This document shows, in pieces, positions 28,580 through 38,102 of a stretch of DNA of 64,000 nt. The stretch is taken from NCBI RefSeq assembly GCF_026642255.1, contig NZ_CP113264.1:7006001-7070000 (forward strand). Direction: 5' to 3'. A program made the position numbers and the translations under genes. Numbering within the stretch: position 1 is the stretch's first letter; each line of letters opens with the position of its first letter. Source of the DNA: Streptomonospora nanhaiensis. GTDB lineage: Bacteria > Actinomycetota > Actinomycetes > Streptosporangiales > Streptosporangiaceae. Under the pieces are notes generated by a model that was given only the letters and a program-made list of their open reading frames with translations, ran no database searches and was not told where the DNA came from.

Positions 28580-28609
28580 GGGGCCGCGGGGCTCGCGCCC
28601 CGCGGCCCC
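28580..28609 (-). terminator. Terminator hairpin
   Basis: A 13-bp perfect stem (GGGGCCGCGGGGC and its complement) with a 4-nt loop, 8 nt downstream of the stop of the Pro/Glu-rich protein gene. Confidence 0.8.
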
Positions 28610-28617
28610 GACGGGGG

Positions 28618-28971
28618 TCAGCCCGTGTAGTTCGGGTCCTGCTCGACCGGGGGCGCGGGGGCGGCCTCGGGCGCGACCGGGTCCGGCTCGACGGAGGCCC
28701 CCTCGCCCGGGCTCGGCTCCTCGGAGGGGGCCTCCACACCGGGCTCGGGCTCGGCGCACTCCCCCGGCAGGCCGGCCCCGCCCTCCTCGGGGGCGACCAC
28801 GCCCTCCTCGGGGGCGACCACGCCCTCGGCGGGATCGGCCGGGACGGGCACCGCCGGGCAGTCGCTCTGGGAGGGCGGGACGGCCGGCTCGTCGGCGGCG
28901 AACGCCGGGGCGGCGCCGAACAGGGCGAACGCCGCGATGCCGGCGGCGAACAGGCTGGTCTTCAGACGCAT
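28618..28971 (-). CDS. Small secreted Pro/Glu-rich protein
   Basis: 117 residues. A clear Sec signal peptide ends AFALFGAAPAFA-A (about residue 25). The mature part is almost wholly Pro, Glu, Ala, Val and Gly with two cysteines, and looks disordered. The segment EGVVAPE occurs twice in tandem, encoded by a perfect 21-bp direct repeat (28780-28800 and 28801-28821). No known family; possibly a wall-spanning or surface linker protein. It lies next to an L,D-transpeptidase. Confidence 0.65.
   Translation of the reverse strand: MRLKTSLFAAGIAAFALFGAAPAFAADEPAVPPSQSDCPAVPVPADPAEGVVAPEEGVVAPEEGGAGLPGECAEPEPGVEAPSEEPSPGEGASVEPDPVAPEAAPAPPVEQDPNYTG
28780..28821. repeat. Tandem 21-bp direct repeat inside a coding region
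   Basis: Two perfect adjacent copies of a 21-bp unit beginning GCCCTCCTCGGGGG, followed by a partial third copy. They encode the duplicated EGVVAPE peptide. Confidence 0.9.
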
Positions 28972-29037
28972 GGTGGGTCCTTCTGGTCGTTCGGTGTGTG
29001 CGGGGTACCGCCCCGCGCGGCGGTCCGGGGCCGGGGG

Positions 29038-29799
29038 TCAGCCGGAGATCTCGACCGGCGTGCCGATCGGCAGGTTCTCCGCCATCCACGTGATGTCGTC
29101 GTTGGAGACCCGGATGCACCCGTGGCTGACCTGGCGTCCCAGGGCGTCCTCGTCGTCGGTGCCGTGCACCGCGAGCTGGCCGGGGCCGCCCGCGAAGGTC
29201 TCCAGCGTCTCGGAGAAGCCGCTCAGCCCGAAGGCGTAGACGCCGTAGTCGCCGTCCGGGTCCGGGGGCCGGAGCAGTTCGGTGAAGTAGTAGCGGCCGG
29301 GCGGGGTGGGGGTCTCGTTCGCCCCCGTGCCGATCACCCCGGCGCGCACCTCCTCCTCTCCGTCGTGGACGGTGAACTCGAAGGCCTCCGTGTCGATCTC
29401 GACGCGGAACGCGGTGGTGGACAGCTCCACCTCGTCGCTCCTGATCCAGCCCGTGGAACCGTTGGGCCGGACCGGGAGGAGCACCTCCAGCCACTCGCCC
29501 TCGTTCCGTTCGACGAGGAACGTGCGGTCCACCCCGAAGTCGTTGGGGCTCGTGAGGGTCTGCGACGCCTCCGCGTCCTCCTTCTCGGCGTGGACGTCGA
29601 CCTCCCCGCCGACGACCGTGGCGATCTCGACCGCCTCGGCGCCGGCGTCCCCGCTCGCCCCGGCGGCCGGTTCCCCGGTCCCGGGTGCGTCCTCGGACGC
29701 GGGTGCGGACGAGCAGGCCGTGAGAGCGGCCAGGGCCGCGGCGGCCGCGAGTGACGGCAGGGCCCCGGTGGTTCGTCGGGGCGGCGTGGATCGACGCAT
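29038..29799 (-). CDS. L,D-transpeptidase (YkuD family) lipoprotein
   Basis: 253 residues. Signal peptide with lipobox LTAC, a disordered acidic linker, a beta-rich SH3-like region (about 70-120), and a C-terminal YkuD domain with the catalytic SHGCIRVSNDD motif and upstream HGTDDEDALG. It forms 3-3 cross-links or attaches proteins to peptidoglycan at the outer face of the membrane. The ATG at 29799 is the best start; upstream frames read through the promoter region of the divergent response regulator. Confidence 0.9.
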   Translation of the reverse strand: MRRSTPPRRTTGALPSLAAAAALAALTACSSAPASEDAPGTGEPAAGASGDAGAEAVEIATVVGGEVDVHAEKEDAEASQTLTSPNDFGVDRTFLVERNEGEWLEVLLPVRPNGSTGWIRSDEVELSTTAFRVEIDTEAFEFTVHDGEEEVRAGVIGTGANETPTPPGRYYFTELLRPPDPDGDYGVYAFGLSGFSETLETFAGGPGQLAVHGTDDEDALGRQVSHGCIRVSNDDITWMAENLPIGTPVEISG

Positions 29800-30027
29800 G
29801 GAATCCGTCCGGCTTCGTTCGGGGAGACGTCCGGCGGACCGTTTCCCTGCCGGACGGAATCGAAGAATCGCGGACGGATGTGAAGAACCCGTGTGCCCGT
29901 CGTGTGTCTCCTGTGTGGTGACCTGGGGCGGCCCGGAACCGCCGGTCCGGGGCCGGTGGGGGACACGTACGATCGAGCCGCGGCCGGCCCCGGGACCGGC
30001 CGCCAACCGAGCCGAGCGGAGGTCGCC

Positions 30028-30735
30028 GTGTGCGCGCATGTGCTGGTCGCGGAGGACGACGTGAACCAGGCCGACCTGATCCGTCGCTACCTGGAGCACG
30101 AGGGCCACTTCGTCCGCGTGGTGCACGACGGGCGCGCCGCGGTCGAGGAGCACCACCGCGAGCGGCCCGACCTGGTCGTCCTGGACGTGATGATGCCGGT
30201 CATGAGCGGCCTCGAGGCGTGCCGCACGCTCCGCGCGGAGTCGGACGTCGCGGTGCTGATGCTCACCGCGCGCTCCACCGAGGAGGACCTGCTGACCGGC
30301 CTGGACCTGGGCGCGGACGACTACGTGACCAAGCCCTACAGCCCGCGTGAGCTGATGGCGCGGGTGCGCACGCTGCTGCGCCGGTCGCGGCGGGACCCCG
30401 ACGGTCCGGACCGGGTGCTGCGCGCGGGCCCGGTCGCGGTGGACCCGTCACGGCACGCCGTGCGGGTGGACGGCGAGCCGGTGGAGTGCACGCCGGCCGA
30501 GTTCCAACTGCTCGCCGCGCTGGCCGCCCGGCCGGGGCGGGTCCTCACCCGGGCCCAGCTGCTGGAGTACATCCACGGCATGAGCCGGTTCATCACCGAG
30601 CGCACGATCGACGTCCACGTGAAGAACCTGAGGAAGAAGCTGGAGCCGAACCCCCGCAAGCCGGTGCGGCTGGTCACGGTCTACGGCGTCGGCTACAAGC
30701 TCGTCGGGGCCGGCGATGGCACGTCGCCGGGATAG
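30028..30735 (+). CDS. OmpR-family response regulator
   Basis: 235 residues: receiver (AEDDVNQADLIRRYLEHEGH, phospho-Asp in VVLDVMMPVMSG, KPYSPREL) and winged-helix output (TPAEFQLLAALAARPGRVLTRAQLLEYIHG; ERTIDVHVKNLRKKLEPNPRKP). GTG 30028 follows GGAGG. Overlaps the histidine kinase gene by 20 nt, so the pair is translationally coupled. Confidence 0.93.
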   Translation: MCAHVLVAEDDVNQADLIRRYLEHEGHFVRVVHDGRAAVEEHHRERPDLVVLDVMMPVMSGLEACRTLRAESDVAVLMLTARSTEEDLLTGLDLGADDYVTKPYSPRELMARVRTLLRRSRRDPDGPDRVLRAGPVAVDPSRHAVRVDGEPVECTPAEFQLLAALAARPGRVLTRAQLLEYIHGMSRFITERTIDVHVKNLRKKLEPNPRKPVRLVTVYGVGYKLVGAGDGTSPG

Positions 30736-32908
30736 GGACGCCCCGCGGGCCCGCGGCCGCCGGGCGCGTCCCCGGGCCGGGGGAGCCCTGCGGCACAGCC
30801 TGCTGGCGCGCCTCCTGGCCAGTTCGGTGCTGGTGGCGGTCTGCTCGATCACCGCGACGGCCTGGCTGGCGGTGCAGGGGACGTCGGAGTCGATCAGCGT
30901 CCAGCAGGGCGAGACCCTGGCGGTGGACACCCGCATCCACGACACCCTCGTCGCGTACGCGGCCACCCACCCCGCGTGGGACGGGGTGGGGTCGACGGTG
31001 GAGGAGCTGGCGGACGAGACGGGGCGGCGGATCGCCCTGACGACCGAGAGCCACGGCCTGCTGGCGGATTCGGCGGGCGGTGAACGGCCGCTCCCCCACC
31101 GCACGTCCTCGGTGATCGACCCGCTGGCGGTGGACGTCACGCTGGCGTCCGACCTCGCGGGGCGCATCGACCCGCGCGCGGTGGGACCGTTCGCCCTGCC
31201 CCGGGAGGACCGGTCCCGGCTGCTGGAGGTCGCGGAGTCGGGCGCGGCCTGCCTGAGCGGGGTGTACGGGCTGGCCGCGGAGGTGGAGGCCGGCCCGAGC
31301 GGTCGGCCCGCCGTGACCGGGGACCCGGTGGACGACGCCGTGTGGTCCGACTGCGGGCTCGACGCGCTGGACGAGCCGACCGGGAGCGAGCGGGAGGCCC
31401 TGGCGGAGTTGAACCGCCTGGTCGCCTCCTGCCTCGACCTCGGGGAGGGCGGGCTGCCCGGGGCGGAGTTCCGCATGGACGGCGCCGCCGGGGTCCCGGT
31501 GGCCGAGCCCGTGGGGGACGGGGCCCCGCCGGCGGCGGACGAGGCGCGCGCCCCCCGGGAACCGGTGGAGGAGCGGCCCGGGGACTCCGGGACCGACCCG
31601 GGCGTGCCCGCCGTTCCGAGCGAGGAGCCCGCCGACGGCGAATCGGTCGAGGCGCCCGTGGAGGAGCCGGCTCCGCCCGGGCTCCCGGAGGCGCCGATCG
31701 CCCCGGGCCAGGAGGCCCCGGCGCCCTCCCCTGCCCCCGACCCCGTGGCCTCGCCGCCGTCCGAGGAGCCGTCCCCTCCCGCGCCCCCGAGGTTCGACGC
31801 GCGCACCTCCGCCTGCCTCGACTCCGGTGTCCGCGAACAGCTCGATCCCTACGTGGCCCCCGCCGCGCTGCTGTTCATCGACGACCCGTCGGAGGAGCCG
31901 GAGACCGGCCTGTCCCTGTCCCGCGAGGGCCTCCTGCGCGTCGCCGGGGTGGTGCTGCTGGTACTGGTGCTGACGGTGGTGGTGAGCGTGGCCGTGTCGA
32001 CCCGCCTCGTCCGCCCGGTCCGCGCGCTGACCGACGCCGTGCGGCGCATGCGCGCCGGGCAGGGGACGGCGCGGGTCGAGGTGAGCGACTCGGGGGAGAT
32101 CGGGCAGCTCGCGGCCGCGTTCAACGAGATGTCGGAGCACCTGGCGCGGTTGGAGGACCAGCGCAAGGCGATGGTCAGCGACGTCTCCCACGAGCTGCGG
32201 ACACCGCTGAGCAACCTGCGGGGCTGGCTGGAGGCCGCCCAGGACGGGGTCGCGGACCTGGACCGGGAGCGCATGGGGATGCTGGTCGGCGAGACGCTCC
32301 TGCTCCAGGACATCATCGACGACCTCCAGGACCTGGCGCTGGCGGACGCGGGGAAGCTGCGGCTGTCCCCGGAGCCGGTCGACGTGGGCGCCCTGGCGGC
32401 GCAGGTGGTGGACGGCCAGCGCCTGCGGGCGGAGACGGCGGGGCTGCGGCTGGTCGTGGAGGTGGAGGACGCGGTGGCCGTGGTCGACCGGACCCGGCTG
32501 CGCCAGATGGTCGGGAACCTGGTGGGCAACGCGCTGCGGCACACCCCGGCCCCCGGGACGGTCGCCGTCCGGGTGCGGCGCGCGGACGGGATCGCGGGCC
32601 CGGCGGGCGGGCCGCCCCGGGACGGCTCCGGCGGCGACGTCGTCGTGGAGGTGGAGGACACGGGGGTCGGCATCGCACGGGAGGACCTCCCGCACGTGTT
32701 CGACCGGTTCTGGCGCGCGGACAAGTCGCGCAACAGGCGCACCGGCGGCAGCGGCCTGGGGCTGGCCATCGTGCGCGGCCTGGTGGAGCTGCACGGCGGG
32801 TCGGTCTCGGTGGAGAGCGTGCGGGGCGAGGGGACCGTCTTCACGGTGCGCCTGCCCTCGGCAGGCCCTCCGGACCGGCCGGAGCCGCCGGGGCCGTCGG
32901 CGTCCTGA
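30716..32908 (+). CDS. HAMP-containing sensor histidine kinase with Pro/Glu-rich sensor insert
   Basis: 730 residues. First helix about 30-50 and second about 405-430 frame a very long extracellular part. Its first 200 residues look folded, but about 255-365 is a low-complexity Pro/Glu/Ala stretch. Then HAMP, HisKA (SDVSHELRTPLSNLRGWLE) and HATPase (NLVGNALRHTPAPG; DTGVGIAREDLPHVFDRFWRADKSR; GGSGLGLAIVRGLVELHGG). Length is well above the usual 450-500 because of the insert. Cognate of the upstream regulator. Its sequence style resembles the nearby small secreted Pro/Glu-rich protein. Confidence 0.9.
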   Translation: MARRRDRDAPRARGRRARPRAGGALRHSLLARLLASSVLVAVCSITATAWLAVQGTSESISVQQGETLAVDTRIHDTLVAYAATHPAWDGVGSTVEELADETGRRIALTTESHGLLADSAGGERPLPHRTSSVIDPLAVDVTLASDLAGRIDPRAVGPFALPREDRSRLLEVAESGAACLSGVYGLAAEVEAGPSGRPAVTGDPVDDAVWSDCGLDALDEPTGSEREALAELNRLVASCLDLGEGGLPGAEFRMDGAAGVPVAEPVGDGAPPAADEARAPREPVEERPGDSGTDPGVPAVPSEEPADGESVEAPVEEPAPPGLPEAPIAPGQEAPAPSPAPDPVASPPSEEPSPPAPPRFDARTSACLDSGVREQLDPYVAPAALLFIDDPSEEPETGLSLSREGLLRVAGVVLLVLVLTVVVSVAVSTRLVRPVRALTDAVRRMRAGQGTARVEVSDSGEIGQLAAAFNEMSEHLARLEDQRKAMVSDVSHELRTPLSNLRGWLEAAQDGVADLDRERMGMLVGETLLLQDIIDDLQDLALADAGKLRLSPEPVDVGALAAQVVDGQRLRAETAGLRLVVEVEDAVAVVDRTRLRQMVGNLVGNALRHTPAPGTVAVRVRRADGIAGPAGGPPRDGSGGDVVVEVEDTGVGIAREDLPHVFDRFWRADKSRNRRTGGSGLGLAIVRGLVELHGGSVSVESVRGEGTVFTVRLPSAGPPDRPEPPGPSAS

Positions 32909-32961
32909 GCCCCCGGCCCGGCGCCTCCGGCCCCCGCGGCGGGGGTCCCGGTCCCCTCCGC

Positions 32962-34926
32962 CTATTCCAGGCCGCGGCGGCGCAGCAGGGGCTCCATCCG
33001 CGGCTCGCGGCCGAGGAAGCCGCGGAAGGCCTCCATCGGGTCGGTGCTCCCGCCGACCGAGAGCACCCGCTCCCGGAAGCGCTCACCGTTCTCCCGGGTG
33101 GGGCCGCCGTTGGCGGTGAACCACTCCACGGCCTCCGCGGCGAGGACCTCGCTCCACACGTACGAGTAGTAGCCGGCGCTGTAGTCGTTGGAGAACACGT
33201 GCATGAAGTAGGCGGTGCGGTAGCGGGGGCGCACCTGCGCCAGGCCGAGGCCCCAGGCCTCCAGGGCCCGCTCCTCGAAGGCGGCCGGGTCCACGGCCTC
33301 TCCGGCGCCGATGCGGTGCCAGGACCAGTCGAGCAGCGCCGCCGCGAGGTACTCGACGGTCGCGAAGCCCTGGTTGAACCGCGTGGCCGCGGCCATCCTC
33401 TCGACGAGCTCGGCGGGCACGGGTTCGCCGGTCTCGTGGTGCCTGGCGTAATTGGCGAGGACCTCCGGCCGGTGCGCCCACATCTCGTTGGCCTGGGAGG
33501 GGAACTCGACGAAGTCGCGGGGGACGCCGGTGCCCGAGAAGCGGGGGAAGCGCACCGCCGAGAACAGGCCGTGCAGGGTGTGGCCGAACTCGTGGAAGGC
33601 CGTGCGGACCTCGTCGAGGGTGAGCAGCGTCGGCCCGGACGCGGGCTTGGTGATGTTGAGGTTGTTGACCACCACGGGCCGTTCGTCCAGGAGGAACGAC
33701 TGGTCGACCAGGTTGTGCATCCAGGCCCCGCCGCGCTTGGTGGGGCGGGCGTAGGGGTCGAGCAGGAACAGCCCGAGCCCGGTCCCGTCCTCCTCGAACA
33801 CCTCCCACACGCGCACGTCGGGGTGGTAGCCGCGCAGGTCCGTGCGCTCGGCGAAGGTGACGCCGTAGAGGAGGGTGGCGGCGTGGAGGACCCCGTCCCG
33901 GTAGACCCGGTCCAGCTCGAAGTAGGGCCGCAGGGCGCCCTTGTCGAAATCGTGGCGCGCCAGTCGGACCTTCTCGGCGTAGAAGGGCCAGTCCCACGGT
34001 TCGACGGGGTGTCCGGCGTGCTCGGCGAGCGCCTCGGCCTCCTTCTCGGCGTTGCGGACGGCGGGTCCGACCAGCTGACCGAGCCGTTCCTCGACCGCCC
34101 CGACGGTCCTCGCCGTCTGGTCGGAGACCTTGAGGGAGGCGTGGTCGGGGTGGCCGAGGAGGTCGGCCCGCTCGGCCCGCAGCGCGGCGATCCGCGCGGC
34201 GGGACCGAGGTTCTCCGGGGCGCGCTCCGTGCTGAGGGTGTACAGCCGCTCGCGGGTGGCGCGGTCGGTGAGCTGGGCGAGCGCGGGCTGCACGGTGAAG
34301 TTGAGCAGGGGGAGCACGTACTCCCCGTCCTTCTCGACCGCCCTGATCTGGGCCTCGTCCAGACCGTCGAGCAGTGCGGGGTCGTGTACGACGAGCGCGG
34401 ACTCCGAGGAGGCGCGGAGCACGTTCTGCGCGAACTCCGTGGCGAGGCCGGCGAGCTCCTCGTTGAGCTGCCGCAGCCCGGCCTGCTGCTCCTCCGTGAG
34501 GTCGGCCCCCGCGGCGGTGAAGTCGGTCCTGTACCGCTCCAGGAGGCGGGTCTCCTCCGGCCCCGAGGCGGTGACCTGCTCGATCCGCCGCCACAGGGCG
34601 CGGTGGAGGGAGATCGCGTCCCGGTGGTTGGCGGCCCTCGGGGCGATCTCCTTCTCGATCTCCCTGATGCCGTCGGTCGCGTCCGAGCCGGCCAGGGTGC
34701 GGAACACGGCCTCGACGCGGCGGAGGGTCCTGCCGGACCGCTCCAGGGCCGCGAGCGTGTTGTCGAAGGTCGGGGGCTCGGGATCGTTCGCGATCGCGTC
34801 GACCTCGGCCAGGTGTTCGGCCATGCCCCGCTCGAACGCCGGGAGGAAGTGCTCCTCGCGGATGCTCGCGAAGTCGGGCAGCTGGTAGGGCAGACCACTG
34901 GGAGCGAAGAACGGGTTGTCGGTCAA
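32962..34926 (-). CDS. dcp: M3-family peptidyl-dipeptidase/oligopeptidase
   Basis: 654 residues, cytosolic zinc metallopeptidase of the thimet family that degrades short peptides. The HEFGH zinc motif (AFHEFGHTLHGLFSAV) with the downstream Glu region, and the C-terminal YFMHVFSNDYSAGYYSYVWSE block, are intact. Starts at TTG 34926 with GAGGAG upstream. Monocistronic and convergent with the histidine kinase gene. Confidence 0.92.
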   Translation of the reverse strand: MTDNPFFAPSGLPYQLPDFASIREEHFLPAFERGMAEHLAEVDAIANDPEPPTFDNTLAALERSGRTLRRVEAVFRTLAGSDATDGIREIEKEIAPRAANHRDAISLHRALWRRIEQVTASGPEETRLLERYRTDFTAAGADLTEEQQAGLRQLNEELAGLATEFAQNVLRASSESALVVHDPALLDGLDEAQIRAVEKDGEYVLPLLNFTVQPALAQLTDRATRERLYTLSTERAPENLGPAARIAALRAERADLLGHPDHASLKVSDQTARTVGAVEERLGQLVGPAVRNAEKEAEALAEHAGHPVEPWDWPFYAEKVRLARHDFDKGALRPYFELDRVYRDGVLHAATLLYGVTFAERTDLRGYHPDVRVWEVFEEDGTGLGLFLLDPYARPTKRGGAWMHNLVDQSFLLDERPVVVNNLNITKPASGPTLLTLDEVRTAFHEFGHTLHGLFSAVRFPRFSGTGVPRDFVEFPSQANEMWAHRPEVLANYARHHETGEPVPAELVERMAAATRFNQGFATVEYLAAALLDWSWHRIGAGEAVDPAAFEERALEAWGLGLAQVRPRYRTAYFMHVFSNDYSAGYYSYVWSEVLAAEAVEWFTANGGPTRENGERFRERVLSVGGSTDPMEAFRGFLGREPRMEPLLRRRGLE

Positions 34927-35225
34927 GGCTCGGGCTCCTCGTGATTCGTGCGCGTCGGCCTGGCGGTCCGTGTGCCTGGAATGGACACGTGTGCCGGGAA
35001 TGCCGGTGCCGTTCTATCGCGGCCTGCCCGCGCTGTCACACCGGTTCCGCCCGGGGCGCGCACGCTCCCGCCTGGAACCGCTGTCCCGTCGGGGTTTCCG
35101 GGAACCGGGGTCCCCGCCCGGACGTCCGAGGCGGGGAGGGACGGCTCCCGTTCCCCCTCCCGAGCCCCGGGCACGCGCGGCTCCGGACCGGCCGCACTCC
35201 CCCGCAGACGCCCCCGGAGGCCCCT

Positions 35226-35951
35226 GTGCACCATCCCCCACACCCCCCGCCGTCCGCGCAGCCGGGCCGGGTCCCGCCCCGGACCGCCGGGAGCTACGCC
35301 CGGGCGTACCGGCGGCGGCGCGTCATCGGGTTCGTCCTGTTGGGTGCGGCCCTCGCCGTCATGGTGGGGAACGGCGCGACGATGATCGTCGCCGCCGAGG
35401 CGGAGGGTCCCTTCGGCCTGTTCAGAGGCATGGCCTGGGCCCGGACCGTCCAGGCCTGGGCCGACACGGTCGGCGTCCTCGCCCTGGTGGCCGTCCCGCC
35501 GCTCATGGGGTCGGCCCTGGTGTACACCATGGTGAACCATTGGCCGCCACCGGATCGGATCCCCCCGTGGACGACGCCGGAGGACCTGCGCGCCGCACAG
35601 GCCCTCGTCCGGCACGGGCTGATCGGCTCCGACGCCCGCACCGACCAGGTCGCACGGGCGGTGTCGGACGCGCTTCTCGCACAAGCCGCCTTCCTGCCTC
35701 CGCCGTTCCGGTCCGCCGTCGTCACCGTGTCGGTCGTGTGCGGCGCGCTCGTGGTCTCGGTCGGTCTCTACGGGACCGTCCGGTCCCTCCTGGAGGAGGA
35801 CCTGAACGGCCTCGCGACCGGTGTGCACACCGTCCTCATGTTCATCGGCTTCCTGTGCCTGCACCCCCTCGCGAGTGCCGGGCAGGCGAGGGCACGCCGG
35901 TACCTCGCCCTGTACGACGCGGCCCACCGGCGGGCGGGCCGGTACGGGTGA
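35226..35951 (+). CDS. Hypothetical membrane protein
   Basis: 241 residues with about four transmembrane helices in two pairs (VIGFVLLGAALAVMVGNG and VGVLALVAVPPLMGSALVYT; AVVTVSVVCGALVVSVGLYG and HTVLMFIGFLCLHPL) and a soluble loop between them. A proline-rich N-terminus precedes the first helix. GTG 35226 follows GGAGG. No family recognised. Divergent from dcp. Confidence 0.6.
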   Translation: MHHPPHPPPSAQPGRVPPRTAGSYARAYRRRRVIGFVLLGAALAVMVGNGATMIVAAEAEGPFGLFRGMAWARTVQAWADTVGVLALVAVPPLMGSALVYTMVNHWPPPDRIPPWTTPEDLRAAQALVRHGLIGSDARTDQVARAVSDALLAQAAFLPPPFRSAVVTVSVVCGALVVSVGLYGTVRSLLEEDLNGLATGVHTVLMFIGFLCLHPLASAGQARARRYLALYDAAHRRAGRYG

Positions 35952-36008
35952 CCCGGCGGCCGATCCGGTGTCCGGCCGCCGGGCCTCCCCGCCGTGGCGC
36001 GGCCCCGG

Positions 36009-36869
36009 CTACCCGGCCATGTCGCGGTACCGCCGGACGCAGAGCGGGAAGAAGACCGCGACGATGGCCAGCGGCCACACCACCGCCATGAGCAGCGCGT
36101 TCTGCGCGATCCAGGTCTCACCGCCCCAGCCCGGGTTGCCGAACAGTTCGCGGGTGGCGGTGACGGTGGAGGACAGCGGATTCCAGTCCGCGACCGTCCC
36201 CAGCCACAGGGGCATGGTCGCGGTGGCCGCGAACGCGTTGGACAGGAACCCCAGCGGGAACTCCAGGGTGTGCACGGCCGTGACCGCCCCCTCCCCCCGG
36301 ACGGCCAGGCCCACGTAGATGCCGAGCCACACCAGGGAGAAGCGCAGCAGCAGGAGCAGGCCGACCGCCGCCGCGGCCTCGCCCCCGGTGCCGTTCCACT
36401 GCCACCCCGCCAGCAGGCCGCAGCCGAGGAGGATCGCCAGCGTGATCGCGGACCTGAGCATGTCGGCCGCGCAGCGCCCCACCACGACGGCGGACGGCGC
36501 CATGGGCATGGAGCGGAAACGGTCGGTGACGCCGCGCGCCATGTCGTGGGAGACGGCGGTGACCGTCTCACCCACGCCGAAGACCATGGTCATGGCGAAC
36601 ATGCCGGGCATCAGGAACTCGCGGTAGTCCCCGCCGCCGGGCACGGTCATCGCCCCGCCGAACAGGAACCCGAACATCAGCAGCATCATGACGGGGAAGA
36701 GCAGCCCCGCGACGAGCTGTCCGGGACGGCGCAGCCAGTGGAGGACGTCGCGCCGGGTGATGGTCCACCCGTCCGCGACCGCCCAGCGGACGCGGGCGGC
36801 GAATCCGCCGGCCTCCCCGTGGGCGGGGCCTGCGGCGGACGGAGCGGACGGAGCGGCGGTCGCGTTCAT
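36009..36869 (-). CDS. ABC-2 type exporter permease (DrrB-like)
   Basis: 286 residues, six helices, with the RRPGQLVAGLLFPVMMLLMFGFLFGGAM start and GVTDRFRSMPMAPSAVVVGR loop characteristic of DrrB-type drug-export permeases. ATG overlaps the ATPase stop (ATGA). Confidence 0.9.
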   Translation of the reverse strand: MNATAAPSAPSAAGPAHGEAGGFAARVRWAVADGWTITRRDVLHWLRRPGQLVAGLLFPVMMLLMFGFLFGGAMTVPGGGDYREFLMPGMFAMTMVFGVGETVTAVSHDMARGVTDRFRSMPMAPSAVVVGRCAADMLRSAITLAILLGCGLLAGWQWNGTGGEAAAAVGLLLLLRFSLVWLGIYVGLAVRGEGAVTAVHTLEFPLGFLSNAFAATATMPLWLGTVADWNPLSSTVTATRELFGNPGWGGETWIAQNALLMAVVWPLAIVAVFFPLCVRRYRDMAG

Positions 36870-37825
36870 CGTGTGGTCTCCTCCTCGGCCTCCGTGAGGT
36901 GCAGGAACACCTCGTCCAGGGTGGGGCGGCGCAGGACGACGTCCTCCACGCCGATCCGCTGTTCCTCCAGGGCCCGCACCACCTCGGTGAGCGCCGCGAC
37001 CCGGTCCTCCACGCCGACGCCGACCCGGCGGTTCTCCACGTCGGTGTCCGGCTCCGCGCCGACGACCCGCCGCACGATGCCGGCCGCCCCGGCGAGCGCC
37101 GCCGGGTCGCGGACCACCAGGTCGAGGCGGTCGCCGCCGAGCCGGGACTTGAGCTCCCCGGGGGTGCCCTCGGCGACGACCCGGCCGGAGGAGACCACGG
37201 AGATCCGGTCGGCGAGCCGGTCCGCCTCCTCCAGGTACTGGGTCGTGAGCAGGACGGTCGTGCCGCCCGCGACCAGCTCGCGGACCGCGCCCCACACCTC
37301 GTCGCGGCTGCGCGGGTCGAGTCCGGTGGTGGGCTCGTCCAGGAACAGCACGGGCGGTGCCAGGATCATGCTCGCGGCCAGGTCGAGGCGGCGCCTCATG
37401 CCGCCGGAGTAGGCGCCGACCGGCTTCCTCCCCGTGTCGGCCAGGCGGAACCGCTCCAGCAGCTCGTCCGCGCGCGCGGCGGCCCGCCGGGAGCCCAGGT
37501 GGTGGAGGCGGCCGAACATCTCCAGGTTCTGGCGCCCGCTCAACACCTCGTCGACGGCCGCGTTCTGTCCCACCAGCCCGATACTCCGGCGCACCCGGTC
37601 CCCGTGGGCGGCCACGTCGTGTCCGGCGACGCTCGCCGTGCCCTCGTCGGCGCGCAGCAGCGTGGTGAGCACGCGCACGGCGGTGGTCTTGCCCGCCCCG
37701 TTGGGGCCGAGCAGCCCGCACACGCTGCCGACGGGCACATGGAGGTCGAACCCCCTCAGCGCCCAGCTCCGTCCGTAGCGCTTCCCCAGGCCCCGCGCGG
37801 TGACCGCGCCCCCGGTCGTCTCCAC
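36866..37825 (-). CDS. ABC exporter ATP-binding protein (DrrA-like)
   Basis: 319 residues: Walker A GPNGAGKTT, signature YSGGMRRRLDLAASM, Walker B VLFLDEPTTGLDPRSR, and the DrrA-type C-terminal extension ending in RRPTLDEVFLHLTE. GTG start. Forms a two-gene efflux operon with the permease. A palindrome in its promoter suggests control by a TetR-family repressor. Confidence 0.92.
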   Translation of the reverse strand: METTGGAVTARGLGKRYGRSWALRGFDLHVPVGSVCGLLGPNGAGKTTAVRVLTTLLRADEGTASVAGHDVAAHGDRVRRSIGLVGQNAAVDEVLSGRQNLEMFGRLHHLGSRRAAARADELLERFRLADTGRKPVGAYSGGMRRRLDLAASMILAPPVLFLDEPTTGLDPRSRDEVWGAVRELVAGGTTVLLTTQYLEEADRLADRISVVSSGRVVAEGTPGELKSRLGGDRLDLVVRDPAALAGAAGIVRRVVGAEPDTDVENRRVGVGVEDRVAALTEVVRALEEQRIGVEDVVLRRPTLDEVFLHLTEAEEETTR

Positions 37826-37857
37826 GGTGATCTCCTCTCCGACAGCCGATCCCCTTT

Positions 37858-37886
37858 ACCGTACGCCGTACTGTACGTACTACGGT
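37858..37886. promoter_or_regulatory. Palindromic TetR-type operator upstream of the DrrAB-like exporter
   Basis: A 29-nt imperfect palindrome (arms ACCGTACGCCGTAC and GTACGTACTACGGT, 11 of 14 symmetric around one T), located 33-61 nt upstream of the ATPase start. It shares the core GTACTGTACG with the site at 39532. Confidence 0.65.
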
Positions 37887-38054
37887 CCAGAGAACACAAG
37901 GGCGCCGGAGATCATTCCTCACGGGGTGAGGCGCACGGCGGGCGGCCTCGGCCGCCCCTCCCGGCCGGCCGGTTCTCCGGGCCCCGCGCCCCCGGGCACG
38001 GGCGGGCGGACACCCGCCGAAGGGGCGGGAGCCGCCCGCCGGAGGTGCCCGGCC

Positions 38055-38083
38055 CCCGCCGCCGCGGCGTGGTCGGCGGCGGG
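38055..38083 (-). terminator. Hairpin downstream of the HD-domain gene
   Basis: 9-bp stem CCCGCCGCC / GGCGGCGGG with an 11-nt loop, 20 nt after the HD gene stop on the minus strand. Confidence 0.55.
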
Positions 38084-38102
38084 CGGAGCGCGCCGGAGTG
38101 CC

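Noticed and set aside
31342..34944. 1200-codon open frame on the plus strand across the histidine kinase and dcp
   Set aside because: Composition is Arg/Gly/Pro-rich and it is a shadow of the kinase (other frame) and antisense to dcp; both real genes have full domain signatures.
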